From: Sulfuricurvum sp.
GTDB taxonomy: Bacteria > Campylobacterota > Campylobacteria > Campylobacterales > Sulfurimonadaceae
NCBI GenBank assembly: GCA_024637295.1
Contig: JAGXFL010000001.1
Location: 252,215-316,214, forward strand
Direction of reading: 5' to 3'
Length of the DNA: 64,000 nucleotides
Of this stretch, positions 8,628 through 17,657 are shown one piece after another. The notes under the pieces were generated by a model. The model saw only the letters and a program-made list of their open reading frames with translations. It ran no database searches and was not told the origin of the DNA. Every line of letters starts with the position of its first letter. Positions within the stretch are counted from its first letter, which is position 1. A program made the translations under genes and the position numbers.

Positions 8628-10457
8628 TTAACGTGTTGTTCTTAAATACCCATTTTGATAGAGGTACATTTCTAGTTTTTGAAGTGTATCAGTTTTTTCT
8701 TCTTCTGTAATAAACTCACTCGTTGCCAATTTATTTTTAAGGTTGGTTAGAAGTTTGGAACTATCATAACCGATATCTTCGAGAATATTGAGAACATTAT
8801 CGGATTCGGTGAAGTTTTCGATCTCGTATCCGGTGTCATTGATCAAAATGGTACATTCGCTTGGATGGGTAAAAAGATTATGGTTCATCCCCAAAGTTTC
8901 TTGATAGGCACCTACATTGAAAAAAGCAAGAAAATACTCTTCTTCATCCAAATCGATATCATGTAGATACAGTGGGGTATCGGGTTTAAATCGTATCTCT
9001 CCATCGCTGTCGCATGTGATATCCCAAAGACTTGCGGCGCGGATTGCCGGAATATCGAGTCGATCAAGTGGCATGATCGGGAATTGCTGCTGTAACCCCC
9101 AATAATCCGGAATACTTTGAAAAATCGAACTGTTGATCAAATAACGCTCTTGCATCTTGACCTGTAATCGTTCGATTTCTGGCATTGGATTGTCTTGGGA
9201 AAGATAAAGTGATTTTTTAATAATCTGATGTACCAATATCTCTGCATTGGAACGATCTTGCAAATCAATATGTCCTAGATTAAAGAGGGTCAAGAGCGAT
9301 TCCATATGATCAAGGGCATCGTGCATATATTCAATACACGTACGTGGTGCCAGCAGAGAATTAAGCTCTCGTAACTCTTCAATAAGCGGTGGGTTTTTTT
9401 CTTTTAATTTTAGAGACTTTGCTTGATAATCGTGCGAAAAGAGTTCAAGAACCGGGGCAATAAGTACCGAATGCGATGCGACAATAAAGCGACCTGATTC
9501 GGTATAGATGTCAGGATGTTCAACACCCTTGGCATTCATGATCTCTCGAAGCAAGAAGACAACACTGTTGGAAAACTCTTCTAGGGTATAGTTACGCAAT
9601 CTAGTAGAGCTGTGTTGGGAATATTCAACCGCCAAACCACCACCGATATTGATCGCATTGAGATTATTAGCGCCCATTTTTTTGAGCTCAGCATAAATAT
9701 TACCCGACTCGCGCAAAACGCGTTTGAGTGTTGATATATCTTGCATTTGAGAACCGACGTGAAAATGAATCATCGTAAAATGTTCAAGCATGTTATTTTC
9801 TTGAAGCATTCCGATGGCTTCGATGAGTTCCGTAGAGGTAAGCCCGAATTTTGCACTTAGACCGCTACTTTTGGCCCAAATACCGCTTCCTTCACTTTGC
9901 AATCGAACGCGAAAGCCGATGTTTGGAACTTTTAAGCCACATGACTGTGCGACATCGATAATCCATTCCAGCTCACCAAGTCCCTCAATTGTTATCGTAA
10001 TATCATGCCCCATTTGTGCGGCCATGAAACTAAGTGTCACCATCTCTTCGTCTTTGAATCCATTGACCGTGATAGGTGAACCCATAGGAGTTTTTGACAT
10101 TGCGATAGCCAGTTCTGCTTTTGAACCCGCTTCTAAACCGTAGCCGTATTTTTCACCGAGTTCGACGATAGCATCAACAGCTTCAGGGAATTGGTTGACT
10201 TTGAGGGGGAATACGGCACGAAATTTTCCGGTATAGTCGTTTTCGAAGATGGCACGTTGAAAGTTTGAATACAAAAGATCGATCTGTTTTCCGATGAGAT
10301 GAGGAAAACGCAGTATCAGCGGCCCGCGCAGATTTGTCTTTCGAATTCTTTGTGTGATCTCTATGAGTGATGGTGAACTTTTATAATTGACTTTGACTTT
10401 TCCCTGGTCAATCATAAAATTGTTTTCACCCCAGATATCGATACCGTAGTTTTGCAT
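8628..10457 (-). CDS. speA: Biosynthetic arginine decarboxylase
   Basis: 609 residues, a PLP-dependent fold-III enzyme that turns arginine into agmatine for polyamine synthesis. The PLP lysine lies in AVFPLKVNQ (about residue 86). The glycine-rich phosphate site is INIGGGLAVEYS, and MIHFHVGSQ and YTESGRF are also present. The length is close to the usual 630. The start is the ATG at 10457 with AAAGG seven bases upstream. It sits between the FMN-binding glutamate-synthase-like gene and cysE. Confidence 0.94.
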   Translation of the reverse strand: MQNYGIDIWGENNFMIDQGKVKVNYKSSPSLIEITQRIRKTNLRGPLILRFPHLIGKQIDLLYSNFQRAIFENDYTGKFRAVFPLKVNQFPEAVDAIVELGEKYGYGLEAGSKAELAIAMSKTPMGSPITVNGFKDEEMVTLSFMAAQMGHDITITIEGLGELEWIIDVAQSCGLKVPNIGFRVRLQSEGSGIWAKSSGLSAKFGLTSTELIEAIGMLQENNMLEHFTMIHFHVGSQMQDISTLKRVLRESGNIYAELKKMGANNLNAINIGGGLAVEYSQHSSTRLRNYTLEEFSNSVVFLLREIMNAKGVEHPDIYTESGRFIVASHSVLIAPVLELFSHDYQAKSLKLKEKNPPLIEELRELNSLLAPRTCIEYMHDALDHMESLLTLFNLGHIDLQDRSNAEILVHQIIKKSLYLSQDNPMPEIERLQVKMQERYLINSSIFQSIPDYWGLQQQFPIMPLDRLDIPAIRAASLWDITCDSDGEIRFKPDTPLYLHDIDLDEEEYFLAFFNVGAYQETLGMNHNLFTHPSECTILINDTGYEIENFTESDNVLNILEDIGYDSSKLLTNLKNKLATSEFITEEEKTDTLQKLEMYLYQNGYLRTTR

Positions 10458-10466
10458 TAATGACCT

Positions 10467-12200
10467 TTAGTGGTGGAATTTTTGGTGGAAATAAATGTCG
10501 ACGTCAAAATAGATTTCTCCGTTTTCATTTTTAAACGTTAAGTGGTTACGATCTAGCTCAGTTATTTTATGGATACCCATAACGGCAAGCATGTTTTTGA
10601 TCCCTTTGATGAGATTATTATGATAGTTTGCGATCTCTCCCGCTTTGCGAAGAACCAAAAACGATGCGCGAAGCGCAGGGTTTTGTGTAGCCAACCCGAC
10701 AGGGCAGTGGTGCGAACCGGTGCCTGCACACATACGTGCACGTATACAGCCGGCACTCATCATAAATCCTCTGGCAATCCCTACCGCATCAGCTCCCATG
10801 GCGAGGGTTATGATGACATCATCTGGCGTTAGGATTTTACCGCTTGCGATGATTTTAAGATCATCACGCAGACCGTAATCTTTCATAACAGTATCTAAAA
10901 TATACAATGCATTATGTGTTGTAAGACCAACGGAACCCATGAGTTCTAATGGTGCAGTAGCGCTTCCGCCATCACCGCTGTCTACCGTGATAAAATCAGG
11001 GTTACTTTTGAGAGAACGTTTACGTTGCGACATAGTCTCTGCTAATGATCGAACATTGGCATCATCGGAGATGACGATCTTCATACCAACGGGTTTAAGT
11101 GAGATGTCTTGCAGTTTGGCAATGAAATCTAAAAGTCCCTCATCGCTAGAAGCAAATGGGAATCGATTTGGCGAGATAAGGTCTTTATGCGCTTCAACAC
11201 CGCGATAATAGGCAATATCATCGGATACTTTTGTAGCGGTAAGTTTTCCTCCTGTCTGTTTTGCACCTTGTGCTATTTTTATCTCCGTCATGCGGCAAAA
11301 GCGTATTACTTTAGCATAGCGATCGAAATCAAAGTTGCCGTCTTTGTCTCGGACACCATATAAGCCGGAACCGATTTGAAAAACGATATCCGGCATATCT
11401 GCGGGGACTTCTTTGGGAAAAGCACTTAGAGGCGCATTCCAGTTGATTCGAAATAATATATGAGAAATAGGATCGTATAAATAGGTGTTTTCAGTATTGC
11501 TGTGCAATAGAATACGACGGTAAACTTTTATAGCAATACTTCGGTTAAAGAAAAAAGCGGCTAATTTAAAGGCCAATTCTGCAAACCACGTCCCTTTTAC
11601 CACTTCAAGATACTCCATGTTGTTAACATCAGGACGATGGGTATAGAAGAAATTTGAGGTAAGCCCACCTTCTCCCGTGTTGACAGGGAAATGCGCCATA
11701 GAAGCACCCATCGCAAAGGAACGAATCCCTTCCGGGCTCAAAGCACCGTCACTCATAGCTGAGCGTATGATAGGGGTACTTGTTTTATACGGTTTAGAGC
11801 GTTTTTCACCAAAAGTCAATCCAAGATCAGGGGACAACTCTGATTCGTTTAAAACATGAGAGGAGTGTTTAACGATGAAGCGTGCACCGTTAAATGGTTG
11901 AGTAAGTGAAAAAGACATAAAATTAGGGACATTTTTAGCAGCTTTATAGACCCAATCAATCTTATCACGTGAATCGTAAAACGCTTCATTGGCAAAATAT
12001 TGACGCATAGGTTCTCGCAGCGCTTCGAACAAATAACGCATACGGCCAATGATCGGATAATGGACCAACAGTTGATGTCTGCGTTGCACATAGCGATCGT
12101 GTATAAACAGCATAAAAAGTAAAATCGGTATGATCCAATAACCAAGTCCATAGATTTGAGCTGCTGCGTACAAAATAGTATTTTTAATGTCCTCAAACAT
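10467..12200 (-). CDS. FMN-binding glutamate synthase family protein with an N-terminal membrane anchor
   Basis: 577 residues. A single membrane helix is predicted at about residues 12-32. The rest matches the FMN/Fe-S half of glutamate synthase: PIIRSAMSDGALSPEG, then the FMN barrel with GGKLTATKVSDDIAYYRGVE, VDSGDGGSATAPLELMGSVG and KIIASGKILTPDD. A cysteine cluster (CIRARMC...HHCPVGLATQ) could hold a 3Fe-4S centre. It lacks the N-terminal glutamine amidotransferase and the C-terminal GXGXG domains of GltB, so it cannot be a complete glutamate synthase. A true gltBD is present at 37.6 kb. The substrate of this stand-alone type is unknown. It is 11 bp after hisS. Confidence 0.85.
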   Translation of the reverse strand: MFEDIKNTILYAAAQIYGLGYWIIPILLFMLFIHDRYVQRRHQLLVHYPIIGRMRYLFEALREPMRQYFANEAFYDSRDKIDWVYKAAKNVPNFMSFSLTQPFNGARFIVKHSSHVLNESELSPDLGLTFGEKRSKPYKTSTPIIRSAMSDGALSPEGIRSFAMGASMAHFPVNTGEGGLTSNFFYTHRPDVNNMEYLEVVKGTWFAELAFKLAAFFFNRSIAIKVYRRILLHSNTENTYLYDPISHILFRINWNAPLSAFPKEVPADMPDIVFQIGSGLYGVRDKDGNFDFDRYAKVIRFCRMTEIKIAQGAKQTGGKLTATKVSDDIAYYRGVEAHKDLISPNRFPFASSDEGLLDFIAKLQDISLKPVGMKIVISDDANVRSLAETMSQRKRSLKSNPDFITVDSGDGGSATAPLELMGSVGLTTHNALYILDTVMKDYGLRDDLKIIASGKILTPDDVIITLAMGADAVGIARGFMMSAGCIRARMCAGTGSHHCPVGLATQNPALRASFLVLRKAGEIANYHNNLIKGIKNMLAVMGIHKITELDRNHLTFKNENGEIYFDVDIYFHQKFHH

Positions 12201-12211
12201 TTTACAACCCT

Positions 12212-13423
12212 TTAAATGGTATCTAGTGAGATGATAGTCTCTTTTTGCTCAAGCAAATCTTTAATCCAGATAGAATTGCTATTTCGCTCATTTTCACCGA
12301 TTACCGCACAGTAGCGGGCATTGATGCGATCGGCTCCTTTGAGATGATTTTTGAGATTTTTTGGTTCATATTCGACCACGGATTTTTCGGTCTGACGATA
12401 TTTCTCAGCACATTTTAGGATCAGTGGCAATGATTCGTTTTCCATAGCACCAAAATAATAGCCGTTACGGACAGGTTCGGGCATAACAATGAGTTCTAAA
12501 AGACGCTCGATCCCCATCGCAAATCCAACAGCAGGGGTTGGTTTTCCATCTAAAAACTCGATAAGACGGTCGTAGCGTCCACCGCCGGCAATCGCACTTT
12601 GGGAACCGATGTTGTCGCTGACAAACTCAAAGGCAGTCTTGGAGTAATAATCCAATCCACGAACCAGATGGGTATCGATTTCATATCCGATGTTATGTTG
12701 ATCCAAAATTGTTTTTAACTTCTCAAAATCGCTATGACATCCGCTACAGAGGTTGTTGATCAGCTTCGGTGCATTGGTATAGAGGGCCTGACACGCTTCA
12801 TTTTTACAATCGAGGACTCGGATAGGGTTGGTCAGTTTTCGGCGCTCACAGTCACCACAAATCGCATCACCACAGCTTTCAATAAACGAGACCAATTTCA
12901 CACGATAGTCGGGCATACAGTTTTGATTCCCGAGAGAGTTGAGTTTGAGACGATAGCCAATACCCAATGTTTTTAAAATATCGGCTACCATCATGATCAT
13001 CAATGCGTCTTCATAGACAGAATCCACGCCGAAACTCTCAACACCGAATTGATGAAACTGTCTGAGACGACCTTTTTGGGGACGTTCATAGCGAAACATA
13101 GCTCCGTGATAATAAAAGCGATGAATCCCCCCTTTTTTATCCAGCTTTTGTTGGATAAATGCACGCACTACTCCTGCTGTCCCCTCAGGGCGGAGACAGA
13201 CATCATTATCGCCTTTATCGGTGAACTGGTACATCTCTTTACCGACGATATCACTGCTTTCACCTACGGAGCGTTTGAACAGTGCCGTTTCTTCAAGCAA
13301 CGGCGTCTCAACATAGTGAAATCCATAGCGTTTGGCAATAGCCGTAGCAGTTTGAATAAAATAGTCAAAGCGCTCATAGTCGTCTGAGAGGATATCGTTC
13401 ATCCCGCGCAAAGATTGAATCAT
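12212..13423 (-). CDS. hisS: Histidyl-tRNA synthetase
   Basis: 403 residues, a class II synthetase charging tRNA-His. The N-terminus IQSLRGMNDILSDD is typical, motif 2 is seen at CLRPEGTAGVVRAF and FRYERPQKGRLRQFHQFG, the HisA block is LVRGLDYYSKTAFE, and motif 3 is FAMGIERLLEL. A four-cysteine insert (CGDCERR ... CKNEAC ... CSGCH) suggests a zinc-binding element. It starts at 13423 with an ATGA overlap with the tmk stop codon. Confidence 0.95.
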   Translation of the reverse strand: MIQSLRGMNDILSDDYERFDYFIQTATAIAKRYGFHYVETPLLEETALFKRSVGESSDIVGKEMYQFTDKGDNDVCLRPEGTAGVVRAFIQQKLDKKGGIHRFYYHGAMFRYERPQKGRLRQFHQFGVESFGVDSVYEDALMIMMVADILKTLGIGYRLKLNSLGNQNCMPDYRVKLVSFIESCGDAICGDCERRKLTNPIRVLDCKNEACQALYTNAPKLINNLCSGCHSDFEKLKTILDQHNIGYEIDTHLVRGLDYYSKTAFEFVSDNIGSQSAIAGGGRYDRLIEFLDGKPTPAVGFAMGIERLLELIVMPEPVRNGYYFGAMENESLPLILKCAEKYRQTEKSVVEYEPKNLKNHLKGADRINARYCAVIGENERNSNSIWIKDLLEQKETIISLDTI

Positions 13424-14001
13424 AAGGCTCCTTTGATGAGATTGGCAATCTCGAGTGTAATGGTATCAATAGATTGTGACGCATCGATTACATGCGTATT
13501 TATGCCAAGAGCATGGGCGGATGCTATGAGAGCATCTTGGATAGAGAGCAAATAATCGATCCCTCTTGCCTCGATGGCATCGTGTTCTTTTTGGGATAAC
13601 CGATAGGTAAGTTCTTCGGGAGTCAATCGTAAGATAAACACATGGTGTGGCAGATGGTTATCGGTGGCTAAACGATTGAGTTGCACGAGGGTGTTCATAT
13701 CACATACATGTTGTACGGTTGCGTAGGCAACACCCGATACGCATGAACGGTCTGATATGATCAATGAATCGATATTAGGGACGATCACTTGATGGGTATG
13801 TTCGGCACGATCGGCCAAAAACATAAACATTTCGGCATGTTTATTTTCCAATTCACCGTTTAGAATCATAGACCGTATAGTCTGTCCTATACCCGTTCCC
13901 CCCGGTTCTTTGGTGAATACAGCATCAGGAAACAGTTGACGCAAGGCTTCGATCTGGGTACTTTTGCCTGCAGTGTCAATCCCTTCTATGGTAACATACA
14001 T
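13420..14001 (-). CDS. tmk: Thymidylate kinase
   Basis: 193 residues from the ATG at 14001, chosen because GGAG lies about nine bases upstream and the P-loop (EGIDTAGKST) then falls near the N-terminus. The enzyme phosphorylates dTMP to dTDP. Other visible parts are the FTKEPGGTG dTMP-binding loop and SDRSCVSGVAYA. The start overlaps the end of coaD by 16 bp, and the stop overlaps hisS by 4 bp. It is slightly shorter than the usual 205-215 residues. Confidence 0.93.
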   Translation of the reverse strand: MYVTIEGIDTAGKSTQIEALRQLFPDAVFTKEPGGTGIGQTIRSMILNGELENKHAEMFMFLADRAEHTHQVIVPNIDSLIISDRSCVSGVAYATVQHVCDMNTLVQLNRLATDNHLPHHVFILRLTPEELTYRLSQKEHDAIEARGIDYLLSIQDALIASAHALGINTHVIDASQSIDTITLEIANLIKGAL

Positions 14002-14477
14002 GATTTCATACTCCAAATAACATTTTGCACAGAAGCTGGCAATAAGTGCTCTGTTTTTCCATTGAACTTTAATAGATTACGAACGATCGAAGAACTGATA
14101 AACGCGTGTTTGAGCTTGGGCATCAAATAAACAGTTTCAATATTTGGGTCCAAAGAGTTGTTAAGATATCCAAGCTGAAGCTCAAACTCAAAATCGCTTA
14201 CAGCACGCAGACCGCGTATGAGGACCGTCGAGTTGATTGATTTGGCAAGCTCTACGGTCAGATTATCAAATCCAACCACACGTACACGATCAAACTCTTT
14301 GACGGCAAGTTCCACCATTTTGACACGTTCATCGAGGGAAAACATCGGTCGTTTGTCCGATGAATCAGCCACGGCGATGACAACTTCGTCAAAAAGGCTG
14401 CGTGCCCGTTCTATAATGTCATAATGGCCGTTGGTAATAGGGTCAAATGTACCCGGGTAGAGAGCAATCTTATGCAT
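13986..14477 (-). CDS. coaD: Phosphopantetheine adenylyltransferase
   Basis: 163 residues from the ATG at 14477. The nucleotidyltransferase signature ALYPGTFDPITNGHYDII contains the T/HxGH motif, and the C-terminal part has the conserved AFISSSIVRNL (ISSS-R) block. The enzyme makes dephospho-CoA from phosphopantetheine and ATP. The start overlaps the ubiX stop by 8 bp. A longer frame to 14510 exists but would run further into ubiX. Confidence 0.95.
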   Translation of the reverse strand: MHKIALYPGTFDPITNGHYDIIERARSLFDEVVIAVADSSDKRPMFSLDERVKMVELAVKEFDRVRVVGFDNLTVELAKSINSTVLIRGLRAVSDFEFELQLGYLNNSLDPNIETVYLMPKLKHAFISSSIVRNLLKFNGKTEHLLPASVQNVIWSMKSCMLP

Positions 14478-14997
14478 CGTCGCTCCATCGTTTATAGAGA
14501 TTGTTTTCAATGCCCATCAAATCGCACCACTTTCCTATCATAAAGTTTTCCATTTGTGCAAGGTCCTCTTGCCCTGAGTAATACGCCAATACCGGGGGTG
14601 CAATAACCACTCCCATCATAGAGAGTTTGTGCATGTTTTCCAGTGCTATGGGTGAAAAAGGGATCTCTCTGGGAGCCAGGATCAAGGTACGACGCTCTTT
14701 TATCATGACGCTTGCTGCACGGGTGATAAGATTGTCGGCAATACCGCATGCGATCTTTGCCAATGTATTCATACTGCATGGGACGATGATCATAGCATCC
14801 GCACCATAAGACCCCGATGCAACAGAAGCCCAGATCTCGTTATTACCATGTAACGTGGTATTCTCTTCTTTGTCTAATACGATCTGTGCGTGCTCGGAGA
14901 CGATGAGATGTTTTTGTATTTCAGCAGGAAGTGCATTTAGGAATTTTAAACCCAAACCGGCGCCGCTTGCCCCGCTGATAGCGACAACTACTTTCAT
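14470..14997 (-). CDS. ubiX: Flavin prenyltransferase
   Basis: 175 residues. UbiX joins a prenyl group to FMN, giving the cofactor for UbiD-type decarboxylases in quinone or aromatic-acid metabolism. Visible features are the N-terminal AISGASGAGLG flavin loop, IIVPCSMNTLAKIACGIAD, and REIPFSPIALENMHKL. It shares a 4-bp ATGA with flgA upstream and 8 bp with coaD downstream. A ubiD partner is not in this window. Confidence 0.92.
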   Translation of the reverse strand: MKVVVAISGASGAGLGLKFLNALPAEIQKHLIVSEHAQIVLDKEENTTLHGNNEIWASVASGSYGADAMIIVPCSMNTLAKIACGIADNLITRAASVMIKERRTLILAPREIPFSPIALENMHKLSMMGVVIAPPVLAYYSGQEDLAQMENFMIGKWCDLMGIENNLYKRWSDDA

Positions 14998-15863
14998 TGA
15001 AGTTCCACCCGGTTTTCTCCGATCACTTTGGCTTTTGCCCTTTTTTTATCGCTTTTCTCAATCGTAATAATATCATACAGTGCCCCTTCTTGCGTGGCAG
15101 TCGCAATAAACTCAACGACAACAAGCCCATTTTGAACCTGTACACTCACTTTTGATCCTCTTAAAACAATCGGAAGCGGTTCAATATAGCGATCGACAAT
15201 AGGGATGTTTTCTCTCAAAGAACGGCGAAATCGCTGTCTTGTATTGGGAAGATCGGTAATCGGTTTGCCACGAAACTGTGTAAATGAGGTTGGCTTGATC
15301 GCCGTATTGGAAGAGGATAGAACATCACTGCGATTGATTTTTTGATTACTGTACAGCATGTTTATCGTAGCTTCAATCGAAAAGTCAAAATAACGACGGA
15401 CACCGCTTTTATCAAGAACGTAAAAAATTCCTTCATTTCGCTCTGTCATATCTTTATCAAAAACTGCTGTTGAATGTTCAGGAAGGGATTCGATGTAGCC
15501 GCGTGGATAGACGTTGATTTTATCTATGATCATCGATGGATAAGTATCCAGAAAAAGGTCATGGAGCTGTTGTTTTAATGGTGATAGGTCGAGTGCGGTT
15601 TGTTTCGTAAAATTGACATAACGGACTTTTGTGATATCTAAGGGACATCCGTTGAGCTCAAATGTTTTTGCAATGATCTGTGCATTGATTCTGTAGGTGG
15701 ATTTTCCCTCCGGTATTTGCAGTATCTCAAAATGTTTGGGGCAGTCATTCACGAGATCATTAGAAAATACAGTCGGGTTTTTAAATGTATACGATTGTTG
15801 TAAACTACCGCATTGTGCCGCGGTAAAAAAAAGAGAGAAAAAGATCAATAATCGTGTTAACAT
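14994..15863 (-). CDS. flgA: Flagellar P-ring assembly chaperone FlgA
   Basis: 289 residues with a signal peptide (LLIFFSLFFTAAQC). The C-terminal 130 residues hold the SAF-type domain of FlgA, ending with GSKVSVQVQNGLVVVEFIAT and a GALYDIITI block. FlgA is a periplasmic chaperone for FlgI P-ring formation. The N-terminal half is a longer, epsilon-type extension. It sits at the head of a run of core metabolic genes rather than with other flagellar genes. Confidence 0.85.
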   Translation of the reverse strand: MLTRLLIFFSLFFTAAQCGSLQQSYTFKNPTVFSNDLVNDCPKHFEILQIPEGKSTYRINAQIIAKTFELNGCPLDITKVRYVNFTKQTALDLSPLKQQLHDLFLDTYPSMIIDKINVYPRGYIESLPEHSTAVFDKDMTERNEGIFYVLDKSGVRRYFDFSIEATINMLYSNQKINRSDVLSSSNTAIKPTSFTQFRGKPITDLPNTRQRFRRSLRENIPIVDRYIEPLPIVLRGSKVSVQVQNGLVVVEFIATATQEGALYDIITIEKSDKKRAKAKVIGENRVELQ

Positions 15864-15878
15864 AAACGTGATTACGGT

Positions 15879-16157
15879 TTACCCTCGCGCGGTAACTTCG
15901 AGTAGGTGGTAACCAAACTGGGTTTTAATAGGACCGTACAAGACACCTACATCACCGCTAAATACCGCTTTATCGAACTCAGGGACCATTTGTCCGGGAC
16001 CAAATTTACCGAGGTCTCCCCCTTTGCGCCCTGATGGACATTTTGAATGCTCGGCAGCAGCACTTTCAAATGATTCGCCGTTTTCGATTTGTGCTTTGAG
16101 TGTGTCACACTCCTCTTGTGTTGCTACTAATATGTGTCGTGCAGTTGCCCATGCCAT
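15879..16157 (-). CDS. Single-domain parvulin peptidyl-prolyl isomerase
   Basis: 92 residues, the size of E. coli PpiC. It is one rotamase domain: ARHILVATQEECDTLKAQI, ESAAAEHSKCPSGRKGGDLG, GQMVPEFDKAVF, and a C-terminal TQFGYHLLEV. There is no signal peptide, so it should be cytoplasmic and catalyse cis-trans proline isomerisation. It lies 15 bp upstream of flgA. Confidence 0.92.
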   Translation of the reverse strand: MAWATARHILVATQEECDTLKAQIENGESFESAAAEHSKCPSGRKGGDLGKFGPGQMVPEFDKAVFSGDVGVLYGPIKTQFGYHLLEVTARG

Positions 16158-16231
16158 GGTGAATCCTTTTTGTAGTATTGAGAGAATTTTACTCTATTTT
16201 AAGCGTCTTATTTTTGAATCAAAACCTTTAT

Positions 16232-16549
16232 TTACAGAAGGTCAGCACCTTTTTTGGTCAATACCAGTGTGACACCGTCTGGCTGAATTTCGATAATCGC
16301 CTCATTCGTCAGTTCATCCATCGCTCGGGTAAAAAACTTATCCTGCTTGGAATCCAACTTCTTCAAGACACTTTTGATGACATCAGCTTTGGTCATCACA
16401 TGACCCTCAACCGCACGACTGGATTTAAACCATGTCATAAACATCGCTTTTATTTCATTGGTTTGAAGGGTCTCTATGTTCTCTTTTTTCGGGGGTGATT
16501 TTCGTGCAAAGGCCTGTGACGGTTTTGCATAATTTTTCTTAGACATCAT
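16232..16549 (-). CDS. Small hypothetical protein, possible winged-helix fold
   Basis: 105 residues (two adjacent ATGs, 16549 and 16546). The first 30 residues are basic and unstructured. The rest could be a winged helix: ADVIKSVLKKL, FFTRAMDELTNEAIIEIQ, and a beta hairpin ending in VTLVLTKKGADLL. I do not recognise the family. Its start overlaps the stop of the secreted protein upstream (ATGATG context), so the two are probably co-transcribed. Confidence 0.7.
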   Translation of the reverse strand: MMSKKNYAKPSQAFARKSPPKKENIETLQTNEIKAMFMTWFKSSRAVEGHVMTKADVIKSVLKKLDSKQDKFFTRAMDELTNEAIIEIQPDGVTLVLTKKGADLL

Positions 16550-17088
16550 TTTTCGAAATTACAGACGGTGCTAGGTATTGGTTTATTATCTTTTTTACTA
16601 AGATAGGAGCTTTTGAGATGTCTTCCGTCCGGAGAGATCTCGTGGATGATTTTATAGACATAGTTTTCCTTTGAATTGCACAGTTGCGTACTCATATCGC
16701 ACTCCATCACGATTTTGTTTGGAGTGCTCTCTTTGAGATTCGCGATGTATTGAGGTTGATTCATCTTGACACAATAGTGGGTCGCTTTGATATTGGTACA
16801 GGCGATGTCTTTACAGTGATACATGGTTACCATCTGTCTTTCAGTGTCCGGCAACAAGTCTTCTTGGACTGTTGTACCTTTGCCGATGTATTTGAATGTG
16901 ATGCCATTACCTAATGGCTCTGTACCTTCTTGAAAGTGGCAACTGCCTTGTTGTGGCATGGTTTCGGATAATTGCCATTCCCCCGCTAATGATCCGATCG
17001 CCTTATAGACTTCGGATGGAGTCGCGGCATATGCAGTTGCGCTATACAGAACGTATAGAAACATCGTAACGATGATGTTTTTTGGCAT
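16546..17088 (-). CDS. Secreted cysteine-containing hypothetical protein
   Basis: 180 residues with a clear signal peptide (MFLYVLYSATAYAA). The mature part starts with AIGSLAGEWQLSETMPQQGS, a pattern seen in small lipocalin-like periplasmic domains, but I cannot assign a family. It contains seven or so cysteines (GSCHF, YHCKDIACTN, HYCVKM, MECDM, LCNSK, VCNFEK), consistent with disulfides in the periplasm. A good promoter lies just upstream at 17123-17150. Confidence 0.72.
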   Translation of the reverse strand: MPKNIIVTMFLYVLYSATAYAATPSEVYKAIGSLAGEWQLSETMPQQGSCHFQEGTEPLGNGITFKYIGKGTTVQEDLLPDTERQMVTMYHCKDIACTNIKATHYCVKMNQPQYIANLKESTPNKIVMECDMSTQLCNSKENYVYKIIHEISPDGRHLKSSYLSKKDNKPIPSTVCNFEK

Positions 17089-17122
17089 AGCACGCTCCTT
17101 TTTCTCGATTTATAGTACCGTA

Positions 17123-17150
17123 ATTATAACCACAACGCCCAATAGTACAA
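17123..17150 (-). promoter_or_regulatory. Candidate sigma70 promoter for the secreted protein gene
   Basis: On the - strand TTGTAC (17145-17150) and a consensus TATAAT (17123-17128) are 16 bp apart, upstream of the start at 17088. Confidence 0.55.
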
Positions 17151-17223
17151 TTAAGAGATGAAATTGGTGTAAAATACGATTTATTATTTATCTATTTTGT
17201 GTGAGTACTGTTGAAGGAATATG

Positions 17224-17643
17224 ATGAAAGAGTTGAGCAAATCGGATTTAAAGTTTGCATTTGAGCAAGATATCAAAATGGCTTTGTATACATTAGACCG
17301 CTACAACGTCGATGCCAATCTGGCTTTGGTCGCGTGTGATGATTATGATATTGACAAAGCTCATCTGATTGAGAACGTACGGCAAAGTGACGTTGCCAAA
17401 AAAATCAATGAGCATTATGTGGCCATTTTGTTTACGTTTGTTGATAATGTCGGGGCAAGACGTGCTTTGGAAAAAGTGATGGATCGCTATAAGCAATATA
17501 ATTTAAAAGGCAGTTTGGTAGTCTTGAAAAAAGGTGAAACGGTAGAATCCGTTTATGAGCGAGTATTAGAAGCAAATCACGCGATACATATTGATGCAGA
17601 AAATGCGATATATGATGAGTCTGAACATCTGGTCACCCTTTAG
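17224..17643 (+). CDS. Hypothetical protein of 139 residues
   Basis: A soluble acidic protein with no recognised family. Two ATGs are adjacent (17221 and 17224); AAGGA precedes the second by five bases, so 17224 is preferred. Secondary structure looks alpha/beta: FEQDIKMALYTLDRYNVDAN, then VAILFTFVDNVGARRALEKV and KGSLVVLKKGETVESV. It stands alone, between a divergent - strand gene and a convergent one ending at 17658. Confidence 0.75.
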   Translation: MKELSKSDLKFAFEQDIKMALYTLDRYNVDANLALVACDDYDIDKAHLIENVRQSDVAKKINEHYVAILFTFVDNVGARRALEKVMDRYKQYNLKGSLVVLKKGETVESVYERVLEANHAIHIDAENAIYDESEHLVTL

Positions 17644-17657
17644 TCAAAGCAACGACT

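Noticed and set aside
17161-17220. Sigma54 or sigma28 promoter before the 139-residue gene
   Set aside because: Neither the GG/GC pair of sigma54 nor the CGATA-type box of sigma28 is present at the right spacing.
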